DNA of 64,000 bases from assembly GCF_029714405.1 (NCBI RefSeq), contig NZ_CP121651.1, forward strand, positions 744,001 to 808,000. Direction: 5' to 3'. This stretch comes from Bradyrhizobium sp. CB82. Lineage in GTDB: Bacteria; Pseudomonadota; Alphaproteobacteria; Rhizobiales; Xanthobacteraceae. The position numbers were made by a program, and so were the translations under genes. Numbering within the stretch: position 1 is the stretch's first letter; each line of letters opens with the position of its first letter. This document shows, one piece after another, positions 18,046-25,814 of the stretch. The notes below the pieces were generated by a model, which was not told where the DNA came from, ran no database searches, and worked only from the letters and a program-made list of their open reading frames with translations.

Positions 18046-19206
18046 ATGGGCTTTCGCTTCGACCCCGAGGACCGCGACTTCGTCAATGACCCATACCCCA
18101 CCTACAAGATCCTGCGCGACGAGCACCCGGTCTACCGGCACGAGCCGAGCGGCTATTATGTGATCACGCGCAACGAGGACGTCGCCCGCATCCTCAATGA
18201 TTTCGAGACCTTCTCGTCATCGCGCGGCAATACGCTGGTCGATTCGCCGCTCCGGGTCGGCAAAACGCTGGGCACCACGGATCCGCCGCGTCACGACGAA
18301 CTGCGACGCGTCGTCATGAAAGGATTCACGCCGGCCCGAATCCAGTCGATGCAGCCTGCCATCGAACGCGACGTCAACCGCCTGCTGCGCGATTTCGGCG
18401 ATCGCCGCGAATGCGACTTCATGGCCGACATCAGCCGTCCCATTCTCTACGCCGCCCTTGGCCGCATGCTCGGCCTCGACGGAGATGCCGCGCGCCGCGC
18501 AGCCGAGCTGTCGCGAGATCTGTTCCATGCCGGGACCGGCGCGATGGGTCCCGTGTCGAAGCCGGGCGTGATGGAGGACGTCTTCGCCGTGCTCGGCGAA
18601 CAGCTCGAGCGCCGGCGCAAGGACCGCAGCGACGATCTGTTCTCGTTCCTGCTCGAGGCGCAGGAGGCCGGCGCGCCGCTCTCGGACCCGGAAATCCTAG
18701 GCAACATGTCGACGGTGCTGCTGGCTGGAAATGCCTCGATCGGCCACTACTTCTCGAACCTCGTCCATGCGCTCTGGCGCAATCCGGACGAACGCCGGAA
18801 ATTGCTGGCGGATCCGGCGAAGCTCGACGCTGCCGTCAATGAAGGTGTTCGCTGGGACACCTCGACGCAGTCATTTGCGCGCGAGACCACGAAGGACGTC
18901 TCCCTGCATGGGGTCATGATCCCCGCCGACAGCCGGCTCGTGGTCTGCTATGGCGCGGCCAATCGGGACGAGCGCGTGATTTCGGACCCTGATGCGTTCG
19001 ACATCGACCGCGGCAAGACGCGCCATTTCGGCTTCGGCTCTGGTCCTCACATCTGCCTCGGCGCGCCGACCGCGCGCGCGATGATGCGCACCATCATGAC
19101 TCCGCTGTTGCCGACGCTCGGCGAATACGAACTCGACATCGCGAACGCCGAGCGCGTCGCGCACATGATGGTGCGCGGCTTCTACAAGCTGACGATCCGC
19201 TGGTAG
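18046..19206 (+). CDS. Cytochrome P450 (first of tandem pair)
   Basis: A 386-residue soluble bacterial P450 starting at 18046 after GGGAGG. The heme-ligand loop is FGFGSGPHICLG with Cys337. The K-helix ExxR is EGVR just before the WDTSTQSFAR segment. The I-helix reads AGNAS (227-231), where most P450s have AG-x-(D/E)-T, so the acid/alcohol pair used for oxygen activation is absent or altered. A ferredoxin and reductase are not encoded beside it. It probably hydroxylates an intermediate of the same pathway. The next gene is a close paralogue with the same odd I-helix. Confidence 0.93.
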   Translation: MGFRFDPEDRDFVNDPYPTYKILRDEHPVYRHEPSGYYVITRNEDVARILNDFETFSSSRGNTLVDSPLRVGKTLGTTDPPRHDELRRVVMKGFTPARIQSMQPAIERDVNRLLRDFGDRRECDFMADISRPILYAALGRMLGLDGDAARRAAELSRDLFHAGTGAMGPVSKPGVMEDVFAVLGEQLERRRKDRSDDLFSFLLEAQEAGAPLSDPEILGNMSTVLLAGNASIGHYFSNLVHALWRNPDERRKLLADPAKLDAAVNEGVRWDTSTQSFARETTKDVSLHGVMIPADSRLVVCYGAANRDERVISDPDAFDIDRGKTRHFGFGSGPHICLGAPTARAMMRTIMTPLLPTLGEYELDIANAERVAHMMVRGFYKLTIRW

Positions 19207-19212
19207 GTGGCG

Positions 19213-20370
19213 ATGACCGCATTCGATCTCGCCAGCGATGCCTCCTTCGATGACCCCTATCCGACCTATCGGCGGATGCGAGCCGAACAGCCGGCCTATT
19301 ACTGCCCGCAGACCAGTCTCTGGTTCGTGAGCCGGCACCGCGACATCGCGGATGCCCTGGCGAGGCCCCATATGTTCTCGTCCTCAGCCGGCAACGCGCT
19401 CAGCGATTCTCCGCTCCGCGTCGGCAAGACGCTGGGCTCGATCGATCCGCCCCGCCATGACGAGCTGCGGCGCATCATCATCCGCGGCGTCACGCCGGCG
19501 CGGATCGAGCTGGTTCTCCCCTGGCTCCGAGCCGAGCTTGCCCGGCGGCTCGAAACGCTACAGCCTCGCCGCCAATGCGATTTCGTCACTGAGATCAGCC
19601 GCCCTCTGCTGTTCGGCGCCCTGGGCCGGATGCTCGGTCTCGGCCTCGAGTCTGCGCGGAAGGCCAGCGCGCTTTCGGAGCGGCTGTTCCGTGGACAAGC
19701 CGGTCCCGCAGGTCCCGCACTCGAGGAAGAAGAGCGAGCCCAGGTTATTGCCTTGCTGACGGAAGAGCTGGCGCGGCGTCGCGTCGAGCGCGACGATGAC
19801 CTGTTCTCGGTCCTGATCGCGGCCCAGACGGCAGGTGCGCCGCTCAGCGACGCCGAGATCGTAGCCAACATGATGACCGTGCTGCTGGCAGGGAATGCCT
19901 CGATCGGGCATTTCCTGCCCAACCTGATGCATGCGCTGTGGCGCCATCCCGATCAGCGCTCGCGCGTAACGACCGATCCGGCTTTGGTCGATGCCGCCAT
20001 CGAAGAAGCGGTGCGCTGGGACACGTCGACGCAGTGCTTCGCCCGGACGACGTCAGCGCCGACCGCGATTGCGGGAATGAACATTCCATCGGGCGCGAGG
20101 GTCGCCCTGCTCTACGCGTCGGCCAATCGCGACGAGACGGCGATTGCCGATGCCGATCGCTTCGACATCATGCGCGGCAAGGTCCGTCATTTCGGCTTCG
20201 GATTTGGACCGCATATTTGCCTGGGCGCCAGCGCAACGCGGTCCATGTTGCGCGCGATCCTGCCCGGCCTGCTCGCGGCGCTGGGCGACTTCGATGTCGA
20301 CGTCACAAAAGCCGAGCGTGTTCGTCACTTGATGGTGCGCGGCTTCAGGAGCTTGCCTATCGCTTGGTAG
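19213..20370 (+). CDS. Cytochrome P450 (second of tandem pair)
   Basis: This 385-residue P450 follows the first by a few bases; ATG at 19213 is preferred, with a GTG at 19207 possible. It keeps Cys336 in FGFGFGPHICLG, ExxR as EAVR, and the same AGNAS I-helix at 226-230. It aligns with the first P450 over its whole length, including SDSPLRVGKTLG and AGNASIGH, so the pair arose by tandem duplication. Its 3' end overlaps the convergent TetR gene by 14 bases. No redox partners are adjacent, so electrons must come from elsewhere in the genome. Confidence 0.93.
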   Translation: MTAFDLASDASFDDPYPTYRRMRAEQPAYYCPQTSLWFVSRHRDIADALARPHMFSSSAGNALSDSPLRVGKTLGSIDPPRHDELRRIIIRGVTPARIELVLPWLRAELARRLETLQPRRQCDFVTEISRPLLFGALGRMLGLGLESARKASALSERLFRGQAGPAGPALEEEERAQVIALLTEELARRRVERDDDLFSVLIAAQTAGAPLSDAEIVANMMTVLLAGNASIGHFLPNLMHALWRHPDQRSRVTTDPALVDAAIEEAVRWDTSTQCFARTTSAPTAIAGMNIPSGARVALLYASANRDETAIADADRFDIMRGKVRHFGFGFGPHICLGASATRSMLRAILPGLLAALGDFDVDVTKAERVRHLMVRGFRSLPIAW

Positions 20371-21097
20371 GACGTCTACCCCGCTTGCCGCGTGCCGGCA
20401 CCTCAGGCGGTTCGCGGAAAAACAAGGCACAGCAGGCCCGGACGTGCTCATCGACGAATTTCTTGGAAAAAGGCGAACGTCCCATCACCTGCTGGACTTC
20501 CGCCGTCAGCATGAAGATACGGGTCACGGCGCCGATGAACAGATATTGCAGATGATAGGGATCGCCCTCGACGTAACGCCCCTGCTTCTGCGCCGCCCGG
20601 ATCAACTTGGCCACGACGTCGAAATAGCTGCGCACCCGCTCCTCGACCAGCCAGGTCAGCCGATCGCTCTCGCGCTTGCCTTCATGCGACATCAGCCAGT
20701 GGAAGTTCGGGTTGGCGGCCGCAAAGCGGATGAACTGCTCCTGGAGCAGCCTGAGCTGCGCAACCTCGTCCTTCTCGGTCATTCCGGCGAGGTGACCCTG
20801 GAAATGCTGACCGAAGTTGAAGCTCGTGGTCGTCACGACCGCCTGCCAGAGCCCCTCCTTGCTCTTGAAATGATAGGTCACCAGCGGATGCTGGACCCCG
20901 GCCTTCGCCGCGACGTTGCGTGTCGAGGCGCCCTCGAAGCCGCGCTCGGCGAATTCCTCGAATGCCGCCTGGAGGATCCGCTCCCGCGTGTCGAGCGATC
21001 GCTGCTGGCGCCGCCGCTGGTTGACGATCTCGTCGAGAGTTTCCTTGGTGAGATCCGTTGTCAAAGCATCCCCGCGAGGCAAGCCATATCCGATCAA
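20357..21097 (-). CDS. TetR/AcrR family transcriptional regulator
   Basis: A 246-residue TetR protein. The DNA-binding domain spans roughly residues 35-85 (TRERILQAAFEEFAERGFEG, then VTYHFKSKEGLWQAV). A C-terminal helical ligand domain follows, and a basic tail (GKRGRRPTKR) ends it. The first 30 residues are an unconserved extension. It is convergent with the P450 pair, overlapping by 14 bases. It is the only TetR in the block carrying the four TCCAYWYGGT elements, so it is the best local candidate for binding them, although its own upstream region lacks a clear copy. Confidence 0.9.
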   Translation of the reverse strand: MIGYGLPRGDALTTDLTKETLDEIVNQRRRQQRSLDTRERILQAAFEEFAERGFEGASTRNVAAKAGVQHPLVTYHFKSKEGLWQAVVTTTSFNFGQHFQGHLAGMTEKDEVAQLRLLQEQFIRFAAANPNFHWLMSHEGKRESDRLTWLVEERVRSYFDVVAKLIRAAQKQGRYVEGDPYHLQYLFIGAVTRIFMLTAEVQQVMGRSPFSKKFVDEHVRACCALFFREPPEVPARGKRGRRPTKR

Positions 21098-21149
21098 AGG
21101 CTATCCGCCCGGTCACCGGATTTGTCAACCGCGCGAGGGCGCAAGAACC

Positions 21150-21806
21150 TCAGCGCGCCGGCTTGGATTGGAGGGCGTGATACCGCAGACGCTCGCGCGC
21201 CTTGTCCAGGCGTTCGCCGGCGACGACCGCATCCCTGATCCTGGCCTCGGCGGCCGCGATCTGACGGGCCGTGGCGAGGATCTCCTCGAGCCGGGACGCC
21301 GGCAGCGCGACAATTCCGTCCCCGTCACCGACCAACCAGTCTCCCGGCGCGATTCGGACGCCGGCAACCTGGACCGCAACGTTCATGGCGTCGGCGGTTA
21401 CGCGGTCCTTGCCAGTGCGCATGGCGTTTCCGCGCGCGAAAATCGGATAGCCGAGCTCGAGGCTACGATCGATGTCGCGGCAGACACCGTCGATCACGGT
21501 GCCGCCGATGCCGCGGCGGGAGGCGACCATGGTGAGGATATCGCCCCAGACGGTCGCGTCGAGCCGCCCGTCATTGTCGATCACCACGATCTGGCCGGGG
21601 GCAACGTCGTCGATGTAGTCCCCGACCGAACCGCCATGAACACCGACCGGCAGCATTCGAATAGTGAAGGCAGGTCCGGCAAGCCGCATCTGGTGATCGA
21701 ACGGCTTGATGCCCAGGCACTGGCCCTCGATGCCGAGACGGTCGAGCGCATCGGACAATGTGGTGGTGCCGATCTCCTTCAATTCATCGGCGATCGCGGA
21801 TGACAT
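21150..21806 (-). CDS. RraA family protein, probable HMG/CHA-type aldolase (copy 1)
   Basis: A 218-residue protein of the RraA/4-hydroxy-4-methyl-2-oxoglutarate aldolase family. The segment WGDILTMVASRRGIGG is followed by VIDGVCRDID, giving the Arg-Asp pair that binds substrate and metal. Such enzymes (for example LigK/GalC) split 4-carboxy-4-hydroxy-2-oxoadipate to pyruvate and oxaloacetate at the end of protocatechuate 4,5-cleavage or gallate routes. It begins directly after the stop of a second RraA-type gene and sits downstream of a LigJ-like hydratase, which supports that role. Confidence 0.87.
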   Translation of the reverse strand: MSSAIADELKEIGTTTLSDALDRLGIEGQCLGIKPFDHQMRLAGPAFTIRMLPVGVHGGSVGDYIDDVAPGQIVVIDNDGRLDATVWGDILTMVASRRGIGGTVIDGVCRDIDRSLELGYPIFARGNAMRTGKDRVTADAMNVAVQVAGVRIAPGDWLVGDGDGIVALPASRLEEILATARQIAAAEARIRDAVVAGERLDKARERLRYHALQSKPAR

Positions 21807-22463
21807 TCAGGCCTCCCGTTTGAGCATGTCTTCATAGTCGCCGCTCAAGACCTCGCCGATCGCGCGGCCCGCGTCGATGGCCTTGGCCATCTGCTGCTCG
21901 CGCGCATGGATGTCTTCAGCGGTCGAAATGATCTCTTCGGCGCGCGCCTGATCGACGAACACGATGCCGCTGCCGTCTGCGATCACGAGATCTCCGGGTT
22001 TCACGGCCACGCTGGCGAAGGTGATCGGCTCCTGGCAGGAGTGTTCGGCAACGCGTCCGCGTGCCGTCACCGGCACCGCCGTCCGCGCGAAGACCGGCAG
22101 ACCGAGCGCGCGGCTCTCGTCGACGTCCCGGCAGGCGCCATCCACCAGCACGGCGGCAACGCCGCGGCGAACGGCGCCCCGGCTCAAGAGCCCGCCCCAG
22201 CCCGAGACGTCGGCGCGGCCACGGTGCTCGACCACGATCACGTCCCCCGGAGTCGACGCCATGACCGCACCCGCGCCGAGATGCCGTTTCGGCAGGCCCG
22301 GCAACGGCGCTCCCAATTTCGTGGTGACCGCACGTCCGGCGATCTTGGCAGGACCGGTGAGTGCGGAGATGCCGACAACCGCGCCGGGGAGCCCGAGCTT
22401 GTCGAGAGCGTCCGACACCGCGCAGGTGTCGAGAACGGCGAGCCGCACAATCAGAGGGTCCAT
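21807..22463 (-). CDS. RraA family protein, probable aldolase or subunit (copy 2)
   Basis: Also 218 residues and homologous to the next gene. It retains the Arg-Asp pair in LVDGACRDVD but has WGGLLSRGAVRRG where copy 1 has WGD, so a conserved acidic residue is replaced by Gly. The two genes abut without a gap. They could be a heteromeric enzyme, or copy 2 could have a divergent specificity. A C-terminal helix (AEEIISTAEDIHAREQQMAK) resembles oligomerisation helices in the family. It is 9 bases downstream of the RidA gene. Confidence 0.87.
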   Translation of the reverse strand: MDPLIVRLAVLDTCAVSDALDKLGLPGAVVGISALTGPAKIAGRAVTTKLGAPLPGLPKRHLGAGAVMASTPGDVIVVEHRGRADVSGWGGLLSRGAVRRGVAAVLVDGACRDVDESRALGLPVFARTAVPVTARGRVAEHSCQEPITFASVAVKPGDLVIADGSGIVFVDQARAEEIISTAEDIHAREQQMAKAIDAGRAIGEVLSGDYEDMLKREA

Positions 22464-22472
22464 GGCACGACC

Positions 22473-22868
22473 TCAGACACCGTCGAGAACGGCTGTGGCG
22501 TCGCATTGCACGAGCATGTTGGCCGGCAAATGATCGTTCTGGAACGTGTGACGTGCCGGACGCGACGCCGCATCCGGGAACGCGACGAGCCATTGCGTGT
22601 TCACGGCCCCCCGCGCCTCCGGCACCTTCACATAGACCGTCATCTTGACGATCTGGTCGAGGCTGGCGCCGCCCGCCTCCATGATCCGCTTCAGATTTGC
22701 AAACATCAACTCGGCCTGCCGGCCGACGTCGTCGGGGATCTTTCCGCTTGCCGGATCTAATCCGTAGACGCCGCCGGTCATGATGATGTTGCCGACCCGT
22801 GCAGCGGCGGGAATTGGCTGCCCGCCATGACTGAAGCCTTCGACCTCGATGCTTCGTCGTGCACCCAT
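22473..22868 (-). CDS. RidA/YjgF/UK114 family protein
   Basis: A 131-residue RidA-fold protein with VGNIIMTGGVYGLDPASG at the front and the conserved Arg in ARHTFQNDHLP. The position of the second active-site residue (Glu in VEIEA of enamine/imine deaminases) is Gln here (LVQCDA), so standard imine deaminase activity is doubtful. Related proteins in aromatic catabolic operons are proposed hydrolases of ring-cleavage products. It lies between the LigJ-like amidohydrolase (17-base gap) and the RraA pair, all on one strand. Confidence 0.88.
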   Translation of the reverse strand: MGARRSIEVEGFSHGGQPIPAAARVGNIIMTGGVYGLDPASGKIPDDVGRQAELMFANLKRIMEAGGASLDQIVKMTVYVKVPEARGAVNTQWLVAFPDAASRPARHTFQNDHLPANMLVQCDATAVLDGV

Positions 22869-22885
22869 GCTGATCTCCCTCCTGC

Positions 22886-23890
22886 TCAGGCGTCGAGACG
22901 GGTGAAGAATTTGCGCGCGTTGCTCTCGAAGATCGCCTTCTTGTCAGCCGACGTCAGCTCGGCGATGGATTCGATCACCGGCTTGAGATCATCGTACGGC
23001 CGGCCTGTTTCCGGATCGATGCCGCCGCCGCTGCCCGGCCGCTCCGTGCCGAACATGCAGCGATCTATTCCGACCACGTCGAACAGCAGCTCCAGCGATT
23101 TCTTGTTGTGCACGACCGTATCGAACCAGAAGCGCTTCAGGCTTGCATCGAAGCTCTCGGTGTCTTTCGGCAGGCGGCCGGCCGCAATCGCCATCTGCCG
23201 GTTGGACCGCCAGCGTCCGACCTGGAACGGAACCGATCCCCCGCCGTGACTGACCATGAGCTTCAGCGTTGGATAGCGCTTGAACACATCCGAGCGGGTG
23301 ATCGCAGTGATGGCGAGGCTCTCCTCGGTGATGAAATGCTCGTCATAGGTTTCCCGGCCGCAGCAGGCGCAACTGTGAATGTGCGCCGGAATGTCGTGTT
23401 TGCAGAGAAATTCATAGAGCGGGTACCAATAGGGATCGGCGAGAGTCGGGCTCTTCCCCATGCCCTCTGACGGATCGGGGTTGAGCAGGACGCCGATGAA
23501 CCCAAGCTTCTCGATGCACCGCTTGATCTCGTCGAACATCGTCTCGACGGGAGCGCCGACCGCTTGCGGCAGTCCGCCGACGCCACGAAAGCGCCTGGGA
23601 TGCATCTTCACCGTGCGGGCGATGATGTCGTTGTTGTCCTCGGCCCAGGTGACCACATCCTCCCAGCGGTTTTCGCCGTGCACCATCATGAAGGGTCGCG
23701 GCGACAGCACCTGCAAATCGGTACCGACGCCATCCATGATGGCGACGTTTTGAGCCGCGGATTTCTCGAGCTCCGCGTCGGAAATCGAGGCCGGATATTT
23801 GCCGTACTGACCGCGCGCGACGACCAGATTGCTGCGATGGGCATAGAGCGAGGCAGGCGCGACGAGATGGGCATGGGCGTCGATGATCAT
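22886..23890 (-). CDS. Amidohydrolase family, 4-oxalomesaconate hydratase (LigJ)-like
   Basis: A 334-residue metal-dependent TIM-barrel protein of the ACMSD/LigJ branch. It starts IIDAHAHLVAP (metal-binding His-x-His), has a third His in IPAHIHS, a fourth in LMVSHGGGSVP, and FGTERPG near residue 285 where ACMSD-type decarboxylases have Asp. The Glu is what I recall for LigJ-type hydratases. Length fits LigJ. Together with two RraA-type aldolases downstream and a LigB-type dioxygenase upstream, it would complete meta-cleavage of a protocatechuate- or gallate-like ring. First gene of the operon; a TCCACTTGGT element lies 43 bases upstream. Confidence 0.85.
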   Translation of the reverse strand: MIIDAHAHLVAPASLYAHRSNLVVARGQYGKYPASISDAELEKSAAQNVAIMDGVGTDLQVLSPRPFMMVHGENRWEDVVTWAEDNNDIIARTVKMHPRRFRGVGGLPQAVGAPVETMFDEIKRCIEKLGFIGVLLNPDPSEGMGKSPTLADPYWYPLYEFLCKHDIPAHIHSCACCGRETYDEHFITEESLAITAITRSDVFKRYPTLKLMVSHGGGSVPFQVGRWRSNRQMAIAAGRLPKDTESFDASLKRFWFDTVVHNKKSLELLFDVVGIDRCMFGTERPGSGGGIDPETGRPYDDLKPVIESIAELTSADKKAIFESNARKFFTRLDA

Positions 23891-23925
23891 GGGCGCGATC
23901 TCTCCCTGGGCCAGGGGCCTGATTA

Positions 23926-23953
23926 TTAATTAGTCCACTTGGTATATATAAGA
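23926..23953 (-). promoter_or_regulatory. Candidate operator copy C, upstream of the LigJ-like operon
   Basis: Core TCCACTTGGT at 23934-23943. Read in the direction of the downstream minus-strand gene it is CCAAGTGG followed by ACTAATTAATAAT, matching the A/T tail of copies B and D. It lies 43 bases before the start codon, nearly the same spacing as copy B. Confidence 0.45.
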
Positions 23954-24025
23954 TCGACAAACTTGCAAGCGGATTTTCGCTCCGTCCCTCGCCTGGTTCC
24001 GATTGCAGCCCCGACGCCGACGTGC

Positions 24026-24056
24026 AATATTGTCCATACGGTCAAATTAAATATTG
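24026..24056 (+). promoter_or_regulatory. Candidate operator copy D, upstream of the extradiol dioxygenase
   Basis: Core TCCATACGGT at 24033-24042, followed by CAAATTAAATATT, 26 bases before the dioxygenase start. It lies about 100 bases from copy C in the same divergent intergenic region (23891-24068), so the two ring-cleavage transcripts may be controlled together. Confidence 0.45.
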
Positions 24057-24068
24057 GGAGAATCGCCG

Positions 24069-25061
24069 ATGGCCGAGATCGTGTTCAGCTTTGCTGTGTC
24101 GCACACGCCGATGCTGGCGCTCGAAGGAAAACGCTGGAGCGAGCGCGCGGAAGACGACAAGAAGAACAAGGCGCTGAACCTGTCTGACGGCAGGTACGTC
24201 AGCTACGACGATCTAGCCAAGGAGAACGGCGCGCCCTACGGCAACGTCGCTACGGAAGCCAAATTTCTCGAAATCGAGGCGGCCTCGCAGAAGGCGCTTG
24301 ATAGGATCGCCGACCGGCTTGCGGCTGCCGCACCTGATGTCGTCATCATCATCGGCGACGATCAGGCCGAGCTATTCAGCCACGCCAACATGCCCGCGAT
24401 CTCGATCTTCTATGGCGAAGAGATCCTGACCCATGAAAAACACCTCACGCCGCAGACGCCCGGTTGGGTTGGAACGGTCATGAAGGGCTACGCCATGGAT
24501 GCGGTCCACAGCTTTCCCGGGCATCCTCAACTTGCGCTCGAACTGATCCGCGGCCTGATCGATCAGGACGTGGACATCGGAGCCGCTGCGAAGGTGGAAG
24601 ATCCGCTCAAGGCCGGCTTCGGCCACGCCTATGGCTTCATCATCGAGCGACTGTTCAGAGGGCGCGCGATTCCGGTGGTGCCTGTGCTGCTCAACACCTA
24701 TTATCCGCCGAACGCGCCGACCGCGCGGCGCTGCTACGACGTCGGTGCCAAGCTCGCGCGCATTATCGAGAGCTCGCCGAGCAACCTGCGCGTAGCTGTG
24801 GCCGCAAGCGGCGGCCTGAGCCACTTCGTCGTCGACGAGCAGCTCGATCGCAAGGTGCTCAACGCGATTCGCTGCAAGCATCCGCAAGTTCTGCGCGGCC
24901 TGACGCGAGGCGAATTGAACTCCGGCTCGTCCGAGATTCTCAATTGGATCATGACGGCAGGCGCGTCCGAACACCTGACGAATGACTGGTCCGACTACTA
25001 TCCCGCCTATCGCACGCCGGCTGGGACCGGGACGGGTATTGCGTTTGCGACGTGGTCCTGA
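24069..25061 (+). CDS. Class III (LigB-type) extradiol ring-cleavage dioxygenase
   Basis: A 330-residue protein from ATG at 24069 (TTGGGAGAA upstream). The N-terminal AVSHTPMLAL has the His at position 12 expected for an iron ligand. GDDQAELFSH, GFGHAYGF and the C-terminal AASGGLSHFVV supply further conserved His/acid positions of the LigB superfamily. It would open a catechol-type ring next to a hydroxyl group with O2 and Fe(II). The size suits single-chain enzymes of the MhpB or gallate-dioxygenase type rather than the two-chain LigAB. It is divergent from the LigJ-RidA-RraA operon and followed by a convergent SDR. Confidence 0.87.
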   Translation: MAEIVFSFAVSHTPMLALEGKRWSERAEDDKKNKALNLSDGRYVSYDDLAKENGAPYGNVATEAKFLEIEAASQKALDRIADRLAAAAPDVVIIIGDDQAELFSHANMPAISIFYGEEILTHEKHLTPQTPGWVGTVMKGYAMDAVHSFPGHPQLALELIRGLIDQDVDIGAAAKVEDPLKAGFGHAYGFIIERLFRGRAIPVVPVLLNTYYPPNAPTARRCYDVGAKLARIIESSPSNLRVAVAASGGLSHFVVDEQLDRKVLNAIRCKHPQVLRGLTRGELNSGSSEILNWIMTAGASEHLTNDWSDYYPAYRTPAGTGTGIAFATWS

Positions 25062-25075
25062 GCGTCCCCACGCTC
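25060..25075. terminator. Hairpin between convergent genes, possible bidirectional terminator
   Basis: GAGCGT-CCCC-ACGCTC is a perfect 6-base stem with a 4-base loop that begins within the dioxygenase stop codon. It lies between the convergent dioxygenase and SDR genes, which end 22 bases apart. There is no T-run on either side, so termination strength is uncertain. Confidence 0.4.
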
Positions 25076-25083
25076 CGGCGCAT

Positions 25084-25809
25084 CTAGATCCGATGGTGGC
25101 CGGCGGCCTGCCCGCCATCGACGTGGAGGATCTCGCCGGTCACAAAGCCTGCGCCATCGAGGTAGAGCACCGCATCGACAATGTCGGATATCTTCCCCAT
25201 CCGGCCCATGGGATGGAGTGCGGCCAATGCCTGATGGGCCTCCGGCGGATGCATCGGCGTCTTGATGATTCCCGGCGACACCGCGTTGATGCGCACTCCC
25301 GCGCTCGCATACTCGATCGCGAGCGCCCGGGTGGCCGCGTTCAGGGCTCCTTTCGTGAGAGACGCCAGGGCGGCCGGGACGCTATTCATAGGCTGGTCAA
25401 CAAGGCTCGTCGTGATCGTGACGACGTGGCCGCGCCCCTGCTTGCCCATGATGTCGAGCGCATACTGGCTCATGTGAAAGAAGCCCGTGACGTTCGTCGA
25501 CAGGTAGGCCTCGTAGTCGTTCCGCGTGTAGGCGGTGAACGCCTTTGCCATGAACATGCCGGCGTTGTTGACGAGCGTGTCGACCCGGCCGAAACGCTCG
25601 ATCGCAGCGCTGAACACAAGCTGCGCCGTCTGGGGATCGCCGACGTCGCCTGGCACCGCCAGGAGGTCGCCATCGGTGGTCGACTTGATCGATCGCGACG
25701 TCGCAACGATCTGATAGTTTCGCTGCCGGAACGCCTCGACAATCCCCGCACCAATTCCCTGAGATGCCCCCGTCACGACGACGACTTTCTGTTCTGCGCT
25801 CATGACCAC
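25084..25809 (-). CDS. SDR family protein lacking the catalytic Tyr
   Basis: A 241-residue short-chain dehydrogenase/reductase fold. The cofactor motif VTGASQGIGAG and the NNAG motif (LVNNAGMFMAKA) are intact, and TITTSLVDQ keeps the Ser region. The usual YxxxK is replaced by ALASLTK: the Lys is there but the Tyr position (about residue 150) is Ala, verified on the DNA as GCG. Such proteins may be inactive, non-redox or use another acid. The C-terminus (TGEILHVDGG) is normal. It starts 5 bases after the stop of an acyl-CoA dehydrogenase gene and is the last gene of the long minus-strand run. Confidence 0.88.
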   Translation of the reverse strand: MVMSAEQKVVVVTGASQGIGAGIVEAFRQRNYQIVATSRSIKSTTDGDLLAVPGDVGDPQTAQLVFSAAIERFGRVDTLVNNAGMFMAKAFTAYTRNDYEAYLSTNVTGFFHMSQYALDIMGKQGRGHVVTITTSLVDQPMNSVPAALASLTKGALNAATRALAIEYASAGVRINAVSPGIIKTPMHPPEAHQALAALHPMGRMGKISDIVDAVLYLDGAGFVTGEILHVDGGQAAGHHRI

Positions 25810-25814
25810 CTCGC

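Noticed and set aside
25060..25075. Strong Rho-independent terminator call
   Set aside because: The stem is perfect but there is no T-run on either strand, so it is kept only as a possible terminator.
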